Of a stretch of DNA of 64,000 nucleotides, positions 42,945 to 51,083 are shown one piece after another (within the stretch, counting starts at the first letter, position 1; each line of letters begins with the position of its first letter). The notes below the pieces were generated by a model. The model ran no database searches and was not told the DNA's origin. It saw only the letters and a list, made by a program, of their open reading frames with translations. Position numbers and translations under genes: made by a program. Origin of the DNA: Bacillus sp. UNC438CL73TsuS30 (GTDB taxonomy: Bacteria > Bacillota > Bacilli > Bacillales > Cytobacillaceae); contig NZ_KI535297.1 of the NCBI RefSeq assembly GCF_000482325.1, forward strand, positions 124,001-188,000, written 5' to 3'.

Positions 42945-43013
42945 AAAAATAAAAAACTCCACCACGAACACAGCTGCCTTTTCGTTCCGGGCAGTATGTT
43001 TGCATGGTGGAGT
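42945..43013 (-). promoter_or_regulatory. Terminator-like attenuator in the formate dehydrogenase leader
   Basis: On the minus strand, ACTCCACCA pairs with TGGTGGAGT, with inner helices CAAACA/TGTTCG and CTGCC/GGCAG. This is followed by six U, an A, then five more U, directly before the AAGGAGGTC site at about 42938-42930. A terminator placed between promoter and start codon implies attenuation. No known riboswitch class is recognised. Confidence 0.7.
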
Positions 43014-43105
43014 AGTTTAATAGCAGTCCTTGCAATTAGACCAATCCAATATTTTAAATTAAATAGAAAGACTCCATACAATCAATATATCGAGTCCATC
43101 AATGA

Positions 43106-43121
43106 CACTATAATTATAGTG
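43106..43121. promoter_or_regulatory. Perfect 16-bp palindrome between divergent fdh genes
   Basis: CACTATAATTATAGTG lies between the formate dehydrogenase and yrhF-like genes. Its position suits an operator for both directions. Confidence 0.55.
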
Positions 43122-43235
43122 GTAATCATAAAAAATCGCAATATTTTAATTTCTCTCCAGGAAATTTCTCTTTATTTTTAAAAACGAATCATTTAATATT
43201 TTAATAAATGTTTGGAAGCACCGGAGGATGGTAAA

Positions 43236-43583
43236 ATGTCAAAAGTAATTCATGAATTCAATGATATTATTCGCAAGCTTCGTAAAGATTTGTTCGGAAA
43301 AGGGCCGGAAAGAATTCATACGGTATTTACGGAAAACATGGCGATTTCCACACTCTATGGCAATTTGACTCCAACCGAAAAGTTTATATGCCAATCACCG
43401 GATGGAACGGAAATGGTGCATATGGCTAGAACAAAAATGATTCAAAAGGTTTATTCTGAGAATCTTCCAGAAGGCTTAGAAGAGGTCGTTGGCGCTAAAT
43501 TAGTTCATCTTTTTTCAGATATTAAGGTAAAAGAAGATATTGCTGTATCTGTTTTTGTGTTTGATAAAAACATATCTTCATAG
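43236..43583 (+). CDS. yrhF: DUF2294 protein (YrhF-like)
   Basis: A 115-residue protein of the DUF2294 family: LRKDLFGKGPERIHTVFTEN, NLTPTEKFICQSPDG and EEVVGAKLVHLFSDIKVKED. GGAGGATGG precedes the ATG. It is followed 12 bp later by fdhD and is divergent from formate dehydrogenase, the same grouping as in B. subtilis yrhF near yrhE. Function unknown; a link to formate or molybdenum metabolism is inferred. Confidence 0.82.
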   Translation: MSKVIHEFNDIIRKLRKDLFGKGPERIHTVFTENMAISTLYGNLTPTEKFICQSPDGTEMVHMARTKMIQKVYSENLPEGLEEVVGAKLVHLFSDIKVKEDIAVSVFVFDKNISS

Positions 43584-43595
43584 GGGGAAGTGGGC

Positions 43596-44396
43596 ATGAA
43601 TCTAGTTAAAAATCACCGAGAGATTCTCCAGTTTAAGAATGGGCGGTTCACGAATGTATCGGACAGCATCGTAACAGAATTTCCCGTAACGGTAAAAATT
43701 AATGGCGAGGAATTTGTAACACTTGTGTGTACCCCGGAGTACATCGAGGATATGGTCGTTGGTTTTCTCGCAGCTGAAGGGGTTATTCGCCAATATGAAG
43801 ACATTGACAACATGTGGATTCAGGAAAAAGAGGGCATTGTCCACATCGAAACCTCAAAAATAAATCCTTTTTATCAAAATCTTCAAGGAAAGCGCTTTAT
43901 TACTTCCTGTTGCGGGAATAGCCGGCAGGGGTTTGTTTTCGTGAATGATGCGATGACTGCGAAGAAAATGGATGACCATTATCATGTAAGTGTATCTGTT
44001 TACGATTGTTTCCGGTTTATTGAGGAATTGGAGAATGCGGCCGTTATTTTTCAAGAAACTGGTGGGGCGCACACGGCTGCACTATGTGATAATGATGGCA
44101 TTGTTTTGAGTAGAACGGACATTGGAAGACATAATGCTCTGGATAAAATTTACGGATATTGTTTGAAAAATAATATTTCTGTTGCCGATAAAATCATTGT
44201 TTTTAGCGGTAGGATCTCTTCGGAAATTTTATTGAAGGTTGCAAAAATTGGCTGCGAAGTGATTTTGTCAAAATCAGCGCCAACGGAACTTGCCCTCCAG
44301 CTGGCAGAGGATTTGGGCATTACCACAATCGGATTTATCCGCAATGAGTCATTGAATGTGTATACACATCCGGGACGAATTGTTGAGGAGAGATGA
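43596..44396 (+). CDS. fdhD: Formate dehydrogenase accessory sulfurtransferase
   Basis: A 266-residue FdhD protein. The two-cysteine motif ITSCCGNSRQG near residue 106 takes sulfur from a cysteine desulfurase, and DIGRHNALDKIYGY forms the molybdopterin-binding site. It inserts the sulfido ligand into the cofactor of the dehydrogenase encoded divergently. The ATG at 43596 follows AGGGGG. It is co-transcribed with the yrhF-like gene. Confidence 0.93.
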   Translation: MNLVKNHREILQFKNGRFTNVSDSIVTEFPVTVKINGEEFVTLVCTPEYIEDMVVGFLAAEGVIRQYEDIDNMWIQEKEGIVHIETSKINPFYQNLQGKRFITSCCGNSRQGFVFVNDAMTAKKMDDHYHVSVSVYDCFRFIEELENAAVIFQETGGAHTAALCDNDGIVLSRTDIGRHNALDKIYGYCLKNNISVADKIIVFSGRISSEILLKVAKIGCEVILSKSAPTELALQLAEDLGITTIGFIRNESLNVYTHPGRIVEER

Positions 44397-44403
44397 ATTT
44401 TTA

Positions 44404-44464
44404 GAGGGACAAAATGAACTTGGCCCCCTTTTATGGGCATTCTCTATGTCCCTCACAAATTTTG
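44404..44464 (+). terminator. Terminator after fdhD
   Basis: GAGGGACA faces TGTCCCTC, with an inner TGGCCCCC/GGGCA pairing. It is followed by ACAAATTTT and separates convergent genes. Confidence 0.55.
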
Positions 44465-44484
44465 CCCTTAAAAACGGCTAGTTT

Positions 44485-45321
44485 CTACTGTTTAAGTTTC
44501 TTGATAATAAATGTTTCAAGTTTTTCCCACGGAAGAATATTCTTTAAAAACAAGTTTGATTTTACACCTTTTCCAATTGGGTATCTTAGTTTAGGCGACT
44601 TGACTTGGGTAGCCATTTCCGCCACTAGTTTTGCAACTTCCATCGGATCTCCATAGTCCGCTTGACCACTTTCAATTTCTGTCAAGATACTTTTCAGATA
44701 AGTAGCATAAGGGGAATCAGGATCGACCATCAAGTCATCCACATTTGTCCAAATATTCGTTTGATAGGAACCAGGTTCTATTAGCGAAACATCAATTCCT
44801 AATGGTTTAAGCTCGAGCCTCAAGCTTTCACTATACCCTTCAAGCGCATGTTTTGAGGCTGAATAGGCAGATAACCCCGGAAATCCAAACCTGCCACTAA
44901 TGCTGCTCATATTGATAATTCTTCCTTGACCATTTGCCCTCATAAGCGGAAGAACGGTATTTGTCACGGCTATTACACCAAAGAAATTGGTTTCAAATTG
45001 CTTTCTGTAGTCTTCGATTGAAAGTTCCTCACTAAATCCCCCGACAGCAAAACCCGCATTGTTAACTAACACATCGATAGATGGCCACCCAGACAGAAAA
45101 CTTTTAAACGCATGAATAGACTCAGGTGAAGTCACATCAAGGAGATGGACATGAATGAAATCCACTACCTGCTTTTCTTTTGCCAATTCTAAAAGTTGCT
45201 CAGATTTAGTTAAATCCCTCATCGTTGCAATTACTGTAAAACCCTTTACGGCCAATTCTATCACAGTCAACAGACCAAAGCCGCTCGAGGAACCTGTTAC
45301 GATTGCTGTTTTCTTCTTCAT
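44485..45321 (-). CDS. Short-chain dehydrogenase/reductase
   Basis: A 278-residue classical SDR. The cofactor motif TGSSSGFG starts at residue 9, NNAG follows near 90, and the catalytic Ser-Tyr-Lys are in INMSSISGRF and YSASK. A helical C-terminal extension after residue 250 (IGKGVKSNLFLKNILPWEKL) suggests membrane association. AAAGGAG lies before the ATG. Substrate unknown; transcribed alone. Confidence 0.88.
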   Translation of the reverse strand: MKKKTAIVTGSSSGFGLLTVIELAVKGFTVIATMRDLTKSEQLLELAKEKQVVDFIHVHLLDVTSPESIHAFKSFLSGWPSIDVLVNNAGFAVGGFSEELSIEDYRKQFETNFFGVIAVTNTVLPLMRANGQGRIINMSSISGRFGFPGLSAYSASKHALEGYSESLRLELKPLGIDVSLIEPGSYQTNIWTNVDDLMVDPDSPYATYLKSILTEIESGQADYGDPMEVAKLVAEMATQVKSPKLRYPIGKGVKSNLFLKNILPWEKLETFIIKKLKQ

Positions 45322-45453
45322 ACATTTCTCCTTTTATAAACCTTTTTCATTAATTAAAACGTATCGTGAAAGGGTTGCATAGAAAAAAGTATGAATTTTT
45401 TTATAGTATAGTATATTTAACTATATACATACCTTTAGAAGAGAGGGAATTCC

Positions 45454-46698
45454 ATGAACAAAGATTTTTATGTAAAAAATCGCAATCTGTTATATGAACA
45501 GCTCGAAGACCGTTCACTGCTTGTTTTGTTTGCCGGGAAAGCCCCGCAAAAATCCGCTGATGAAGACTATAGGTTCACTCCCAACCGCAATTTTCTTTAT
45601 TTAACAGGTATTGATGAGCAAAATATTATTTTTTTCGCACATAAAACAAATGACGCCATACAAGAATATCTTTTTATCGAAAAATCAGATCCTGTATGGG
45701 AAAAATGGATCGGAAAAACTATTACCAAAGAAGATGCTGCAAATGTCTCGGGAATCGGCAATATCCAATTCATTGAACAATTTGAATCCTTTCTGTCGCG
45801 AACACTTTTAACGAATGTATTTTCAACTATTTATTTAGACCTGGAAAGAAGAGAGCTAGATAAGGTTACGACACAAGCGCAGCAATTTGCTCAGAAAATC
45901 CAGGCGAATTACCCTTACCTGCAAATAAAAAATGTTTATCCTGATATTTGCGAACTGCGTGTTTACAAAACACCGGAAGAAATCGAAGAAATTAAAAAAG
46001 CGATTGAAATTACGAATGAAGGAATTAAAAACTTAATGAGCCACGCCAAAGCCGGTATGAAGGAATACCAGCTTGAATCCTATTTTGATTTTACGCTTAA
46101 GTCCGAAGGGGTACGGGATTATGCTTTCCCAACAATTGTTGCCAGCGGGAAGAATGGTACGATCCTTCATTATGAAAAAAATAATGCAACGGTTGAGGAT
46201 GGGAGCCTTGTACTGCTTGATTTAGGTGCTCAATATCATTTTTATAACGGGGATATCAGCTATACTTTTCCGGTGAACGGTAAATTCACGGAAAAGCAAA
46301 AGACATTTTACAATATTGTTTTAAAAGCATTAAGAGAAACTACTGCACTGATCAAACCAGGTGTGCCCCATGCAAAATTGAATGAACATACAAAGAAAGT
46401 TTTAGCCGAAGAGTGCATCAAAGTAGGGCTGATTAAAGAAGAAAGTGAAATCACCAAATATTATTATCACGGTGTGAGTCATTTTCTAGGACTAGACACC
46501 CATGATGTGGGCGATTATAAGGATTTGACCTTAAAACCGGGAATGGTGTTAACCGTTGAGCCGGGTTTATATATTGAGGAAGAAGAAATTGGAATTCGCA
46601 TCGAAGACGATGTTTTAGTAACAGAGGACGGTTGCGAAGTGCTTTCAAAAGATATTTTTCGTTCGGTAGAAGAAATAGAAGCATTTATGAGGAAATAA
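45454..46698 (+). CDS. M24 family aminopeptidase P (Xaa-Pro type)
   Basis: A 414-residue metallopeptidase. The N-terminal creatinase-like/AMP_N domain has SLLVLFAGKAPQKSADEDYR, FTPNRNFLYLTG. The C-terminal pita-bread domain has the metal ligands LLDLGAQYHFYNGDISYTF, HGVSHFLGLDTHD, TVEPGLY and GIRIEDDVLV. It should remove N-terminal residues preceding proline. AGAGAGGG precedes the ATG. Closest in layout to the long PepP type rather than YqhT. Monocistronic. Confidence 0.9.
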   Translation: MNKDFYVKNRNLLYEQLEDRSLLVLFAGKAPQKSADEDYRFTPNRNFLYLTGIDEQNIIFFAHKTNDAIQEYLFIEKSDPVWEKWIGKTITKEDAANVSGIGNIQFIEQFESFLSRTLLTNVFSTIYLDLERRELDKVTTQAQQFAQKIQANYPYLQIKNVYPDICELRVYKTPEEIEEIKKAIEITNEGIKNLMSHAKAGMKEYQLESYFDFTLKSEGVRDYAFPTIVASGKNGTILHYEKNNATVEDGSLVLLDLGAQYHFYNGDISYTFPVNGKFTEKQKTFYNIVLKALRETTALIKPGVPHAKLNEHTKKVLAEECIKVGLIKEESEITKYYYHGVSHFLGLDTHDVGDYKDLTLKPGMVLTVEPGLYIEEEEIGIRIEDDVLVTEDGCEVLSKDIFRSVEEIEAFMRK

Positions 46699-46769
46699 TT
46701 TGAAGAGCTGCCTATGTTTTTTATAACATTATGATAAAATAATGTTTATCTAAACATATGGAGGCAACT

Positions 46770-47246
46770 ATGCTAACTTTTGAAGAAAAACTTGCGATTA
46801 TTGAGACATACCCTGAATTGGAGAGGGTGAATGTATCCCTTGGACGAGTAAATTTCCAATTTAATGAAAGTGTATATGACAAGAAAAATGTCGTTTATCA
46901 CCTGCATCCAAATGGAAATGGCTTTGTCTATGCTGGTCGTATTCCCAATTACAAAACCGATGATAAAGGGATGGTCAATATTCGTGACTATTCTGCTGAG
47001 GACTTAAAACAATTGATTAAAGATGCAATCACCAGCCTATCTGCTATTGAAAAACCAATCGCTGAAGCAGCGATTATAGGCGACCTAGAAGAAGAACGAT
47101 GGGTGAATAAAGAGAATGAAACTCTTCTTTTAATCAATGAAGATGAAACCTGGAATATATATTTCGGCCTAAATCTAGAGGAAACCTTTAGTACCTATGA
47201 AGAGGCAGAAGTGTTTTTAGTAGAGGAAGGCTTTAGAAGGGCTTAA
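46770..47246 (+). CDS. Hypothetical protein, unrecognised
   Basis: About 158 residues, acidic and soluble. It starts MLTFEEKLAIIETYPELERV and later has YHLHPNGNGFVYAGRIPNYK and INEDETWNIYFGLNLEETFS. The ATG at 46770 follows GGAGG by five bases; an upstream ATG at 46758 overlaps that site. It ends at a strong terminator. It looks like a small Bacillus-conserved protein, but no named family is recalled. Confidence 0.6.
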   Translation: MLTFEEKLAIIETYPELERVNVSLGRVNFQFNESVYDKKNVVYHLHPNGNGFVYAGRIPNYKTDDKGMVNIRDYSAEDLKQLIKDAITSLSAIEKPIAEAAIIGDLEEERWVNKENETLLLINEDETWNIYFGLNLEETFSTYEEAEVFLVEEGFRRA

Positions 47247-47250
47247 TTTT

Positions 47251-47291
47251 AAAAAAACTCCGAACGAAAAATGGTTCGGAGTTTTTTTTCC
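47251..47291. terminator. Bidirectional terminator between convergent genes
   Basis: ACTCCGAAC faces GTTCGGAGT with A7 and T8 tracts on the two sides. It serves the unknown gene and the SMR pair. Confidence 0.9.
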
Positions 47292-47606
47292 TTACGACAA
47301 TACCCGAAGCCCGATGACTCCAATGATAATTAATATGACACTTAGCATTCGCCCGATGTTTTTCGATTCACCAAATAAATACATGTTGATGGTCACAGCG
47401 CCTGCTGTCCCAATCCCAACCCAAACGATATAGGCAATACTCAGTTGCAAAAAATGGAAGGAGGTATATAAAAAAGCAAAGGAAGTACAAAAACCGCCTA
47501 TGTATAATATTCCATTTTTTAAAGATTTCTGTTGGCTATACATTTTTAGCCCCGCTGCACCTGTGACCTCGCAGGCTGCAGCTAAAAAAACAAACAACCA
47601 GCCCAT
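47292..47606 (-). CDS. Small multidrug resistance (SMR) transporter subunit, YkkD-like
   Basis: A 104-residue protein with four membrane helices. The essential glutamate is E13 (ACEVTGAAGLK), and the SMR signature AYIVWVGIGTAGAVTINMYL is present. It is the second gene of a pair, with only two bases between the stop of the first and this start, so a hetero-oligomer as in YkkCD or YvdRS is likely. Substrates may be guanidinium or quaternary amines; these cannot be told apart by sequence alone. Confidence 0.88.
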   Translation of the reverse strand: MGWLFVFLAAACEVTGAAGLKMYSQQKSLKNGILYIGGFCTSFAFLYTSFHFLQLSIAYIVWVGIGTAGAVTINMYLFGESKNIGRMLSVILIIIGVIGLRVLS

Positions 47607-47608
47607 GC

Positions 47609-47959
47609 TCAGGCAGCTCCTTTCGCTGATTCTTTTTCCTCTGATTTGTTATCTGCCAGATTGAGCCCGATGACCCCGATAATAATTAGAAGGATAAATA
47701 AAATCATACCTGTATTAAAGCTTCCCCCAAAAAGGAAGACATCCATTAATACGGTTCCAATTGCCCCGACCCCAGAAAAGATGGCATAAACCGTGCCTGT
47801 CGGAAGGGTAGCACAGGCATTCGGGAGAAAATGGAAATCAGTAAAAATCACTGCGATAACAAGAGCCCATTCCCACCAAGTATCTGCTGTATTAAATCCA
47901 TAAACCCATATTAATTCAAACAAACAAGTTAAACCCACATAAAGCCAGGCTTTATTCAA
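47609..47959 (-). CDS. SMR transporter subunit, YkkC-like
   Basis: About 116 residues with four membrane helices. The conserved glutamate is E15 (LFELIWVYGFN) and LPTGTVYAIFSGVGAIGTVL is the SMR signature. The charged tail after residue 105 (DNKSEEKESAKGAA) is like YkkC. The TTG start at 47957-47959 follows GAGGTGAGG; a longer TTG start to 47977 would sit on the site. No guanidine riboswitch is apparent in the short upstream gap. Confidence 0.86.
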   Translation of the reverse strand: MNKAWLYVGLTCLFELIWVYGFNTADTWWEWALVIAVIFTDFHFLPNACATLPTGTVYAIFSGVGAIGTVLMDVFLFGGSFNTGMILFILLIIIGVIGLNLADNKSEEKESAKGAA

Positions 47960-48168
47960 ATTCCTCACCTCTAGCATGCCCGTTTTCTATTTTATATTGC
48001 CCGATATATACTGCTCACATTAACCTAGAATACCACTTTGAGGTGCCTGTCACCACCCGGTTTTTGTGGTTTTTTGTCGAATGAAAAGAGAAACTATGAT
48101 GAATTTAATTTTTTTCATATATAATGTAAGGTAGAATTTTGAGATTTTATTGTTTGGAGTGGAGGATT

Positions 48169-48762
48169 TTGAGTCGATCTTTTGCTAAATGGTATGATTT
48201 TTTTATGAGTCCATTAGAAAATAAAAAATTTAATGGGATTCGCAAGGAACTTCTCTCAAAGGCAGGGGGGACTGTACTTGAATTAGGTTCAGGGACAGGT
48301 ATTAATTTTCCTTTATATATGGAAGTTGAAAAGGTAACTGCCATTGAACCGAGTCCATATATGATTGAGAATTCCTTAGAAAAGAAAAAACAATCGGTTG
48401 TCCCGATTGAACTGGTGCAGGCAAGTGCCGAAGAATTACCATTTGCAGATAATACCTTTGATACGGTTGTAGCCACTCTTGTATTTTGCACGATTCCCAA
48501 CCCGGAAAGAGCCATGTTAGAAATGAAACGGGTATCAAAGCCGGATGGGAAAATCCTTTTATTTGAACATGTGAAAATGGAAAATCGTGTTCTTGCTGCG
48601 CTACAGGAGGGCTTAACACCTGTTTGGAAAAAAATTTGTGATGGATGCTGTTTAAATCGGGACACCTTGGAATTATTAACCGCCCATGGCTTTGATGTAA
48701 CAGAGGTACATAAGTATTATCGTGATTTATTTATTTTTGCTGAGGCAATCAATAAAAAGTAA
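48169..48762 (+). CDS. Class I SAM-dependent methyltransferase (UbiE/PhcB-like)
   Basis: A 197-residue methyltransferase with motif I VLELGSGTGINFPLY, acidic AIEPSPYMIENSL, ELPFADNTFDTVVATLVFC and KPDGKILLFEHVKM. This set is typical of Methyltransf_11 proteins similar to phosphatidylethanolamine or quinone methylases. The start is TTG 48169 behind GGAGG. It is between an SMR pair and a CWC gene on other strands, so there is no operon context. Confidence 0.84.
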   Translation: MSRSFAKWYDFFMSPLENKKFNGIRKELLSKAGGTVLELGSGTGINFPLYMEVEKVTAIEPSPYMIENSLEKKKQSVVPIELVQASAEELPFADNTFDTVVATLVFCTIPNPERAMLEMKRVSKPDGKILLFEHVKMENRVLAALQEGLTPVWKKICDGCCLNRDTLELLTAHGFDVTEVHKYYRDLFIFAEAINKK

Positions 48763-48813
48763 CTGGAGGATTCAGGAAAGGTATTAGTATTTATAAAATA
48801 TCGGTAACATGAG

Positions 48814-48846
48814 AAAACGCAAGGATTGTGCCCTCGCGTTTTTTAG
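48814..48846 (+). terminator. Terminator after the methyltransferase
   Basis: AAAACGCAAGG pairs with CCCTCGCGTTTT (small bulge), followed by T. Confidence 0.7.
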
Positions 48847-49040
48847 CTTATTTTATGATCTTCCTTATAGGTATCTAAACAATTTTTGCAGATACAATGT
48901 TTTCTTAAACTTTCTGCAGGAACCAACTCTAAAATTTCATTCGGAAATGCCTCTGAGTCACACCAACAGTTTCCATGTTCTCCAGACCCTGTCATACATT
49001 GGTTATCTTCTCCACATATAGGACAATATTTATTAGACAT
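48843..49040 (-). CDS. Cysteine-rich CWC family protein
   Basis: A 65-residue protein with cysteines arranged as CPICGEDNQC, GNCWC, and CICKNCLD, the CWC pattern that probably binds zinc. An AAGGAGGAG site precedes the ATG. The family is widespread and uncharacterised. It lies between convergent or parallel genes with no functional link visible. Confidence 0.82.
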   Translation of the reverse strand: MSNKYCPICGEDNQCMTGSGEHGNCWCDSEAFPNEILELVPAESLRKHCICKNCLDTYKEDHKIS

Positions 49041-49193
49041 TTACAACTCCTCCTTAACCCTTGGTGCAACATGCGGTAATTGCACTCTTTTTCTCTAATT
49101 TTAACTCATCTGAAGTTGTTTTGTTGAAAAATTATTGCGATTAATTTTTCATGAAGGAAACTAAGCAAAACTGTCGTAATCTTCCAAATTCCA

Positions 49194-50639
49194 TTATTTA
49201 AGTGCCTTGCTCACTTTCAGCGTTTTTCCTTTAATCGTTGTATGCTCCATGGCTTGAAGGACGAGCGAGCCCTTTCCGTTAAGAATATCAACATAAGACA
49301 AATGATCCTGAATCGTAATAATGCCGATATCTTCTGCTGTAACCCCGGGAATTTTTGCAATCGTTCCAACAAAATCAATTGCGCGAAGCTTTTTCTTTTT
49401 TCCTCCGTTAAAATGGAGTTTCATAATGCCTTGGTTGATCCGGGCTGTTTTGTTATTTCTTACGACACGGCGACCGCTAATTTTTTCATCAAAAGCAGCT
49501 TTTCCGGCTTCAACCTCCTGTGATGACGGGGTTTCCATTGTCGGAATCTCAAAGCCAATGTATTTTTCAATTGCCTTAACGAATTTTCCCTCGAAAGGGG
49601 TAGCAAACGTAATCGCTTTTCCCTTATTGCCGGCACGGCCGGTTCGTCCTGTTCGGTGTACATAGCTCTCTTTTTCCATGGGCACATCATAGTTAATGAC
49701 AAGTGTCACATGATCAATATCAATTCCTCGTGCTGCCACATCTGTAGCTACAAGATAACGGAAATTCCCCATTTTAAAACCGTCCATTACTGCAAATCGA
49801 TCCTGTTGCTCTAATCCTCCATGAAGTCTTTCACAAGAATAATTGGCCTCGTCCAATTCAGTATAAACGTTATCAACGTGCTCTTTTGTTCTGCAAAAAA
49901 TAAGACAGCTATCTGGATTTTCAAGAACTGTAACGTCTTTTAGAAGGGAAATCTTGTCGCCGTCCTTTACCTCGATTAACCGGTGCTCTATTGTATCCGT
50001 GGTAATTCCTGAAGCCGCAATATCGATATTCACGGGATCCTTCATATACTTATGGCAGAGATTTTCAACATCTTTAGGCAATGTAGCAGAAAATACCATG
50101 GTTACCCTGTTTGAAGGAAGTTCATTTATGATGTCTTCTACCTCGTCAATGAACCCCATATTTAGCATTTCATCCGCTTCATCGATGATTAGATATTTTA
50201 TTTTTTCTAAAGTTAAAGTACCTCTTTCAATATGGTCCATAACACGTCCAGGTGTCCCGACGACGACATGCGTTTTTTGATTTAATTCTTCTTTTTGATT
50301 TGTAAAAGGCTCTTTTCCATAAACGGCTAAGGCTTTAATCCGTTTAAATCTTCCAATATTCGTAAAATCCTCTCGAACTTGAACCGCAAGCTCTCTAGTT
50401 GGTGTCAGAATTAATGCTTGTGGCTTTTTTTCTTCCCATTCTATTCTCTCGCAAAGAGGGATCGCAAAGGATGCGGTCTTGCCGCTCCCGGTTTGGGATT
50501 TTACAACCAGGTCCTGATTTTTCATTGCTAATGGGATAACTTTATTCTGAACCTCTGTAGGAGTATCATATTTTAAAATAGTAAGTGCTCGTGTTATTTC
50601 TTTGCTTAACTGAAAATCGTCAAAATTTTTATCACTCAT
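49194..50639 (-). CDS. dbpA: DEAD-box RNA helicase DbpA/YxiN
   Basis: A 481-residue helicase. Motifs: Q motif, SQTGSGKT (Walker A), PTRELAVQV, TPGRVMD, DEADEMLNMG, SAT, ARGIDID and HRTGRTGRAG. The C-terminal 75 residues (MKLHFNGGKKKKLRAIDFVG) form the DbpA RNA-recognition domain that binds hairpin 92 of 23S rRNA. It acts in large-subunit ribosome assembly. Length matches YxiN. A GAGGTTACCAC site precedes the ATG. Confidence 0.93.
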   Translation of the reverse strand: MSDKNFDDFQLSKEITRALTILKYDTPTEVQNKVIPLAMKNQDLVVKSQTGSGKTASFAIPLCERIEWEEKKPQALILTPTRELAVQVREDFTNIGRFKRIKALAVYGKEPFTNQKEELNQKTHVVVGTPGRVMDHIERGTLTLEKIKYLIIDEADEMLNMGFIDEVEDIINELPSNRVTMVFSATLPKDVENLCHKYMKDPVNIDIAASGITTDTIEHRLIEVKDGDKISLLKDVTVLENPDSCLIFCRTKEHVDNVYTELDEANYSCERLHGGLEQQDRFAVMDGFKMGNFRYLVATDVAARGIDIDHVTLVINYDVPMEKESYVHRTGRTGRAGNKGKAITFATPFEGKFVKAIEKYIGFEIPTMETPSSQEVEAGKAAFDEKISGRRVVRNNKTARINQGIMKLHFNGGKKKKLRAIDFVGTIAKIPGVTAEDIGIITIQDHLSYVDILNGKGSLVLQAMEHTTIKGKTLKVSKALK

Positions 50640-50775
50640 GTGGTAACCTCGTTTTTTTATATTATCCGATCGTTATTTAGGTTTCTCGTAAAGAAATTTC
50701 ATATGCAAATCGAATATGTTTCATTATACTTGAAACCCAATCAAATCACCCATTATTTTAAAGTAATCTACTTTA

Positions 50776-50864
50776 ACATGACACATGCAACTCCTGCTAC
50801 TAACAAGTCTAATTTTCTTCCTATATACCTTATATACCCAAAACAAGAAGGGAATTACAAAATG
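50776..50864 (+). repeat. First copy of a duplicated desaturase promoter/leader
   Basis: Blocks ACATGACAC, CCTGCTACTAACAAGTCTAA, TCTTCCTATATAC and AACAAGAAGGGAATTACAAA end in an ATG at 50862. The same blocks in the same order recur at 51001-51083 directly before the desaturase. Confidence 0.85.
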
Positions 50865-50900
50865 CAGATTTTCATTCTTTTCTCGTATTGTAACTCATAA
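50862..50900 (+). other. Twelve-codon frame behind the first promoter copy
   Basis: ATG to TAA encodes MQIFILFSYCNS. It has the same AAGAAGGG site as the desaturase, but does not resemble its N-terminus. It may be a relic of a lost duplicate or a leader peptide. Confidence 0.3.
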
Positions 50901-50979
50901 GAAGTTTTTTTTTTGAAAAAAATAAACACGGAAATTATCGCAAATTAAGATACGCATGTATATAAAAATCAGCTCGTAC

Positions 50980-50993
50980 ATGACATTTGTCAT
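50980..50993 (+). promoter_or_regulatory. ATGACA-TT-TGTCAT inverted repeat upstream of the desaturase
   Basis: Two six-base arms separated by TT, followed by ACATGACAC at 51001. The position suits an operator for a DesR-type regulator. The first promoter copy lacks this full repeat. Confidence 0.5.
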
Positions 50994-51000
50994 ATCGTGT

Positions 51001-51083
51001 ACATGACACCTGCTACTAACATGTCTAATATTCTTCCTATATACTTTAAATAACGACAGAACAAGAAGGGAATTACAAAAATG
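51001..51083 (+). repeat. Second copy of the desaturase promoter/leader
   Basis: It has the same blocks as 50776-50864, including the AACAAGAAGGGAATTACAAA leader before the ATG at 51081. It drives the intact desaturase. Confidence 0.85.

Noticed and set aside
42926..43081. N-terminal extension of formate dehydrogenase
   Set aside because: Open frame only because it crosses the leader hairpin; the AAGGAGGTC site sets the start at 42925.
48042..48054. GGTGCCTGTCACC motif near the SMR pair
   Set aside because: Resembles a common Bacillus intergenic motif, but too short to define an element here.
47960..48120. Possible guanidine riboswitch before the SMR pair
   Set aside because: No ACGR loops or the longer guanidine-I core could be found, and the leader is short.
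48147..48665. 172-residue minus-strand frame opposite the methyltransferase
   Set aside because: The plus strand has clear methyltransferase motifs; the reverse frame has none.
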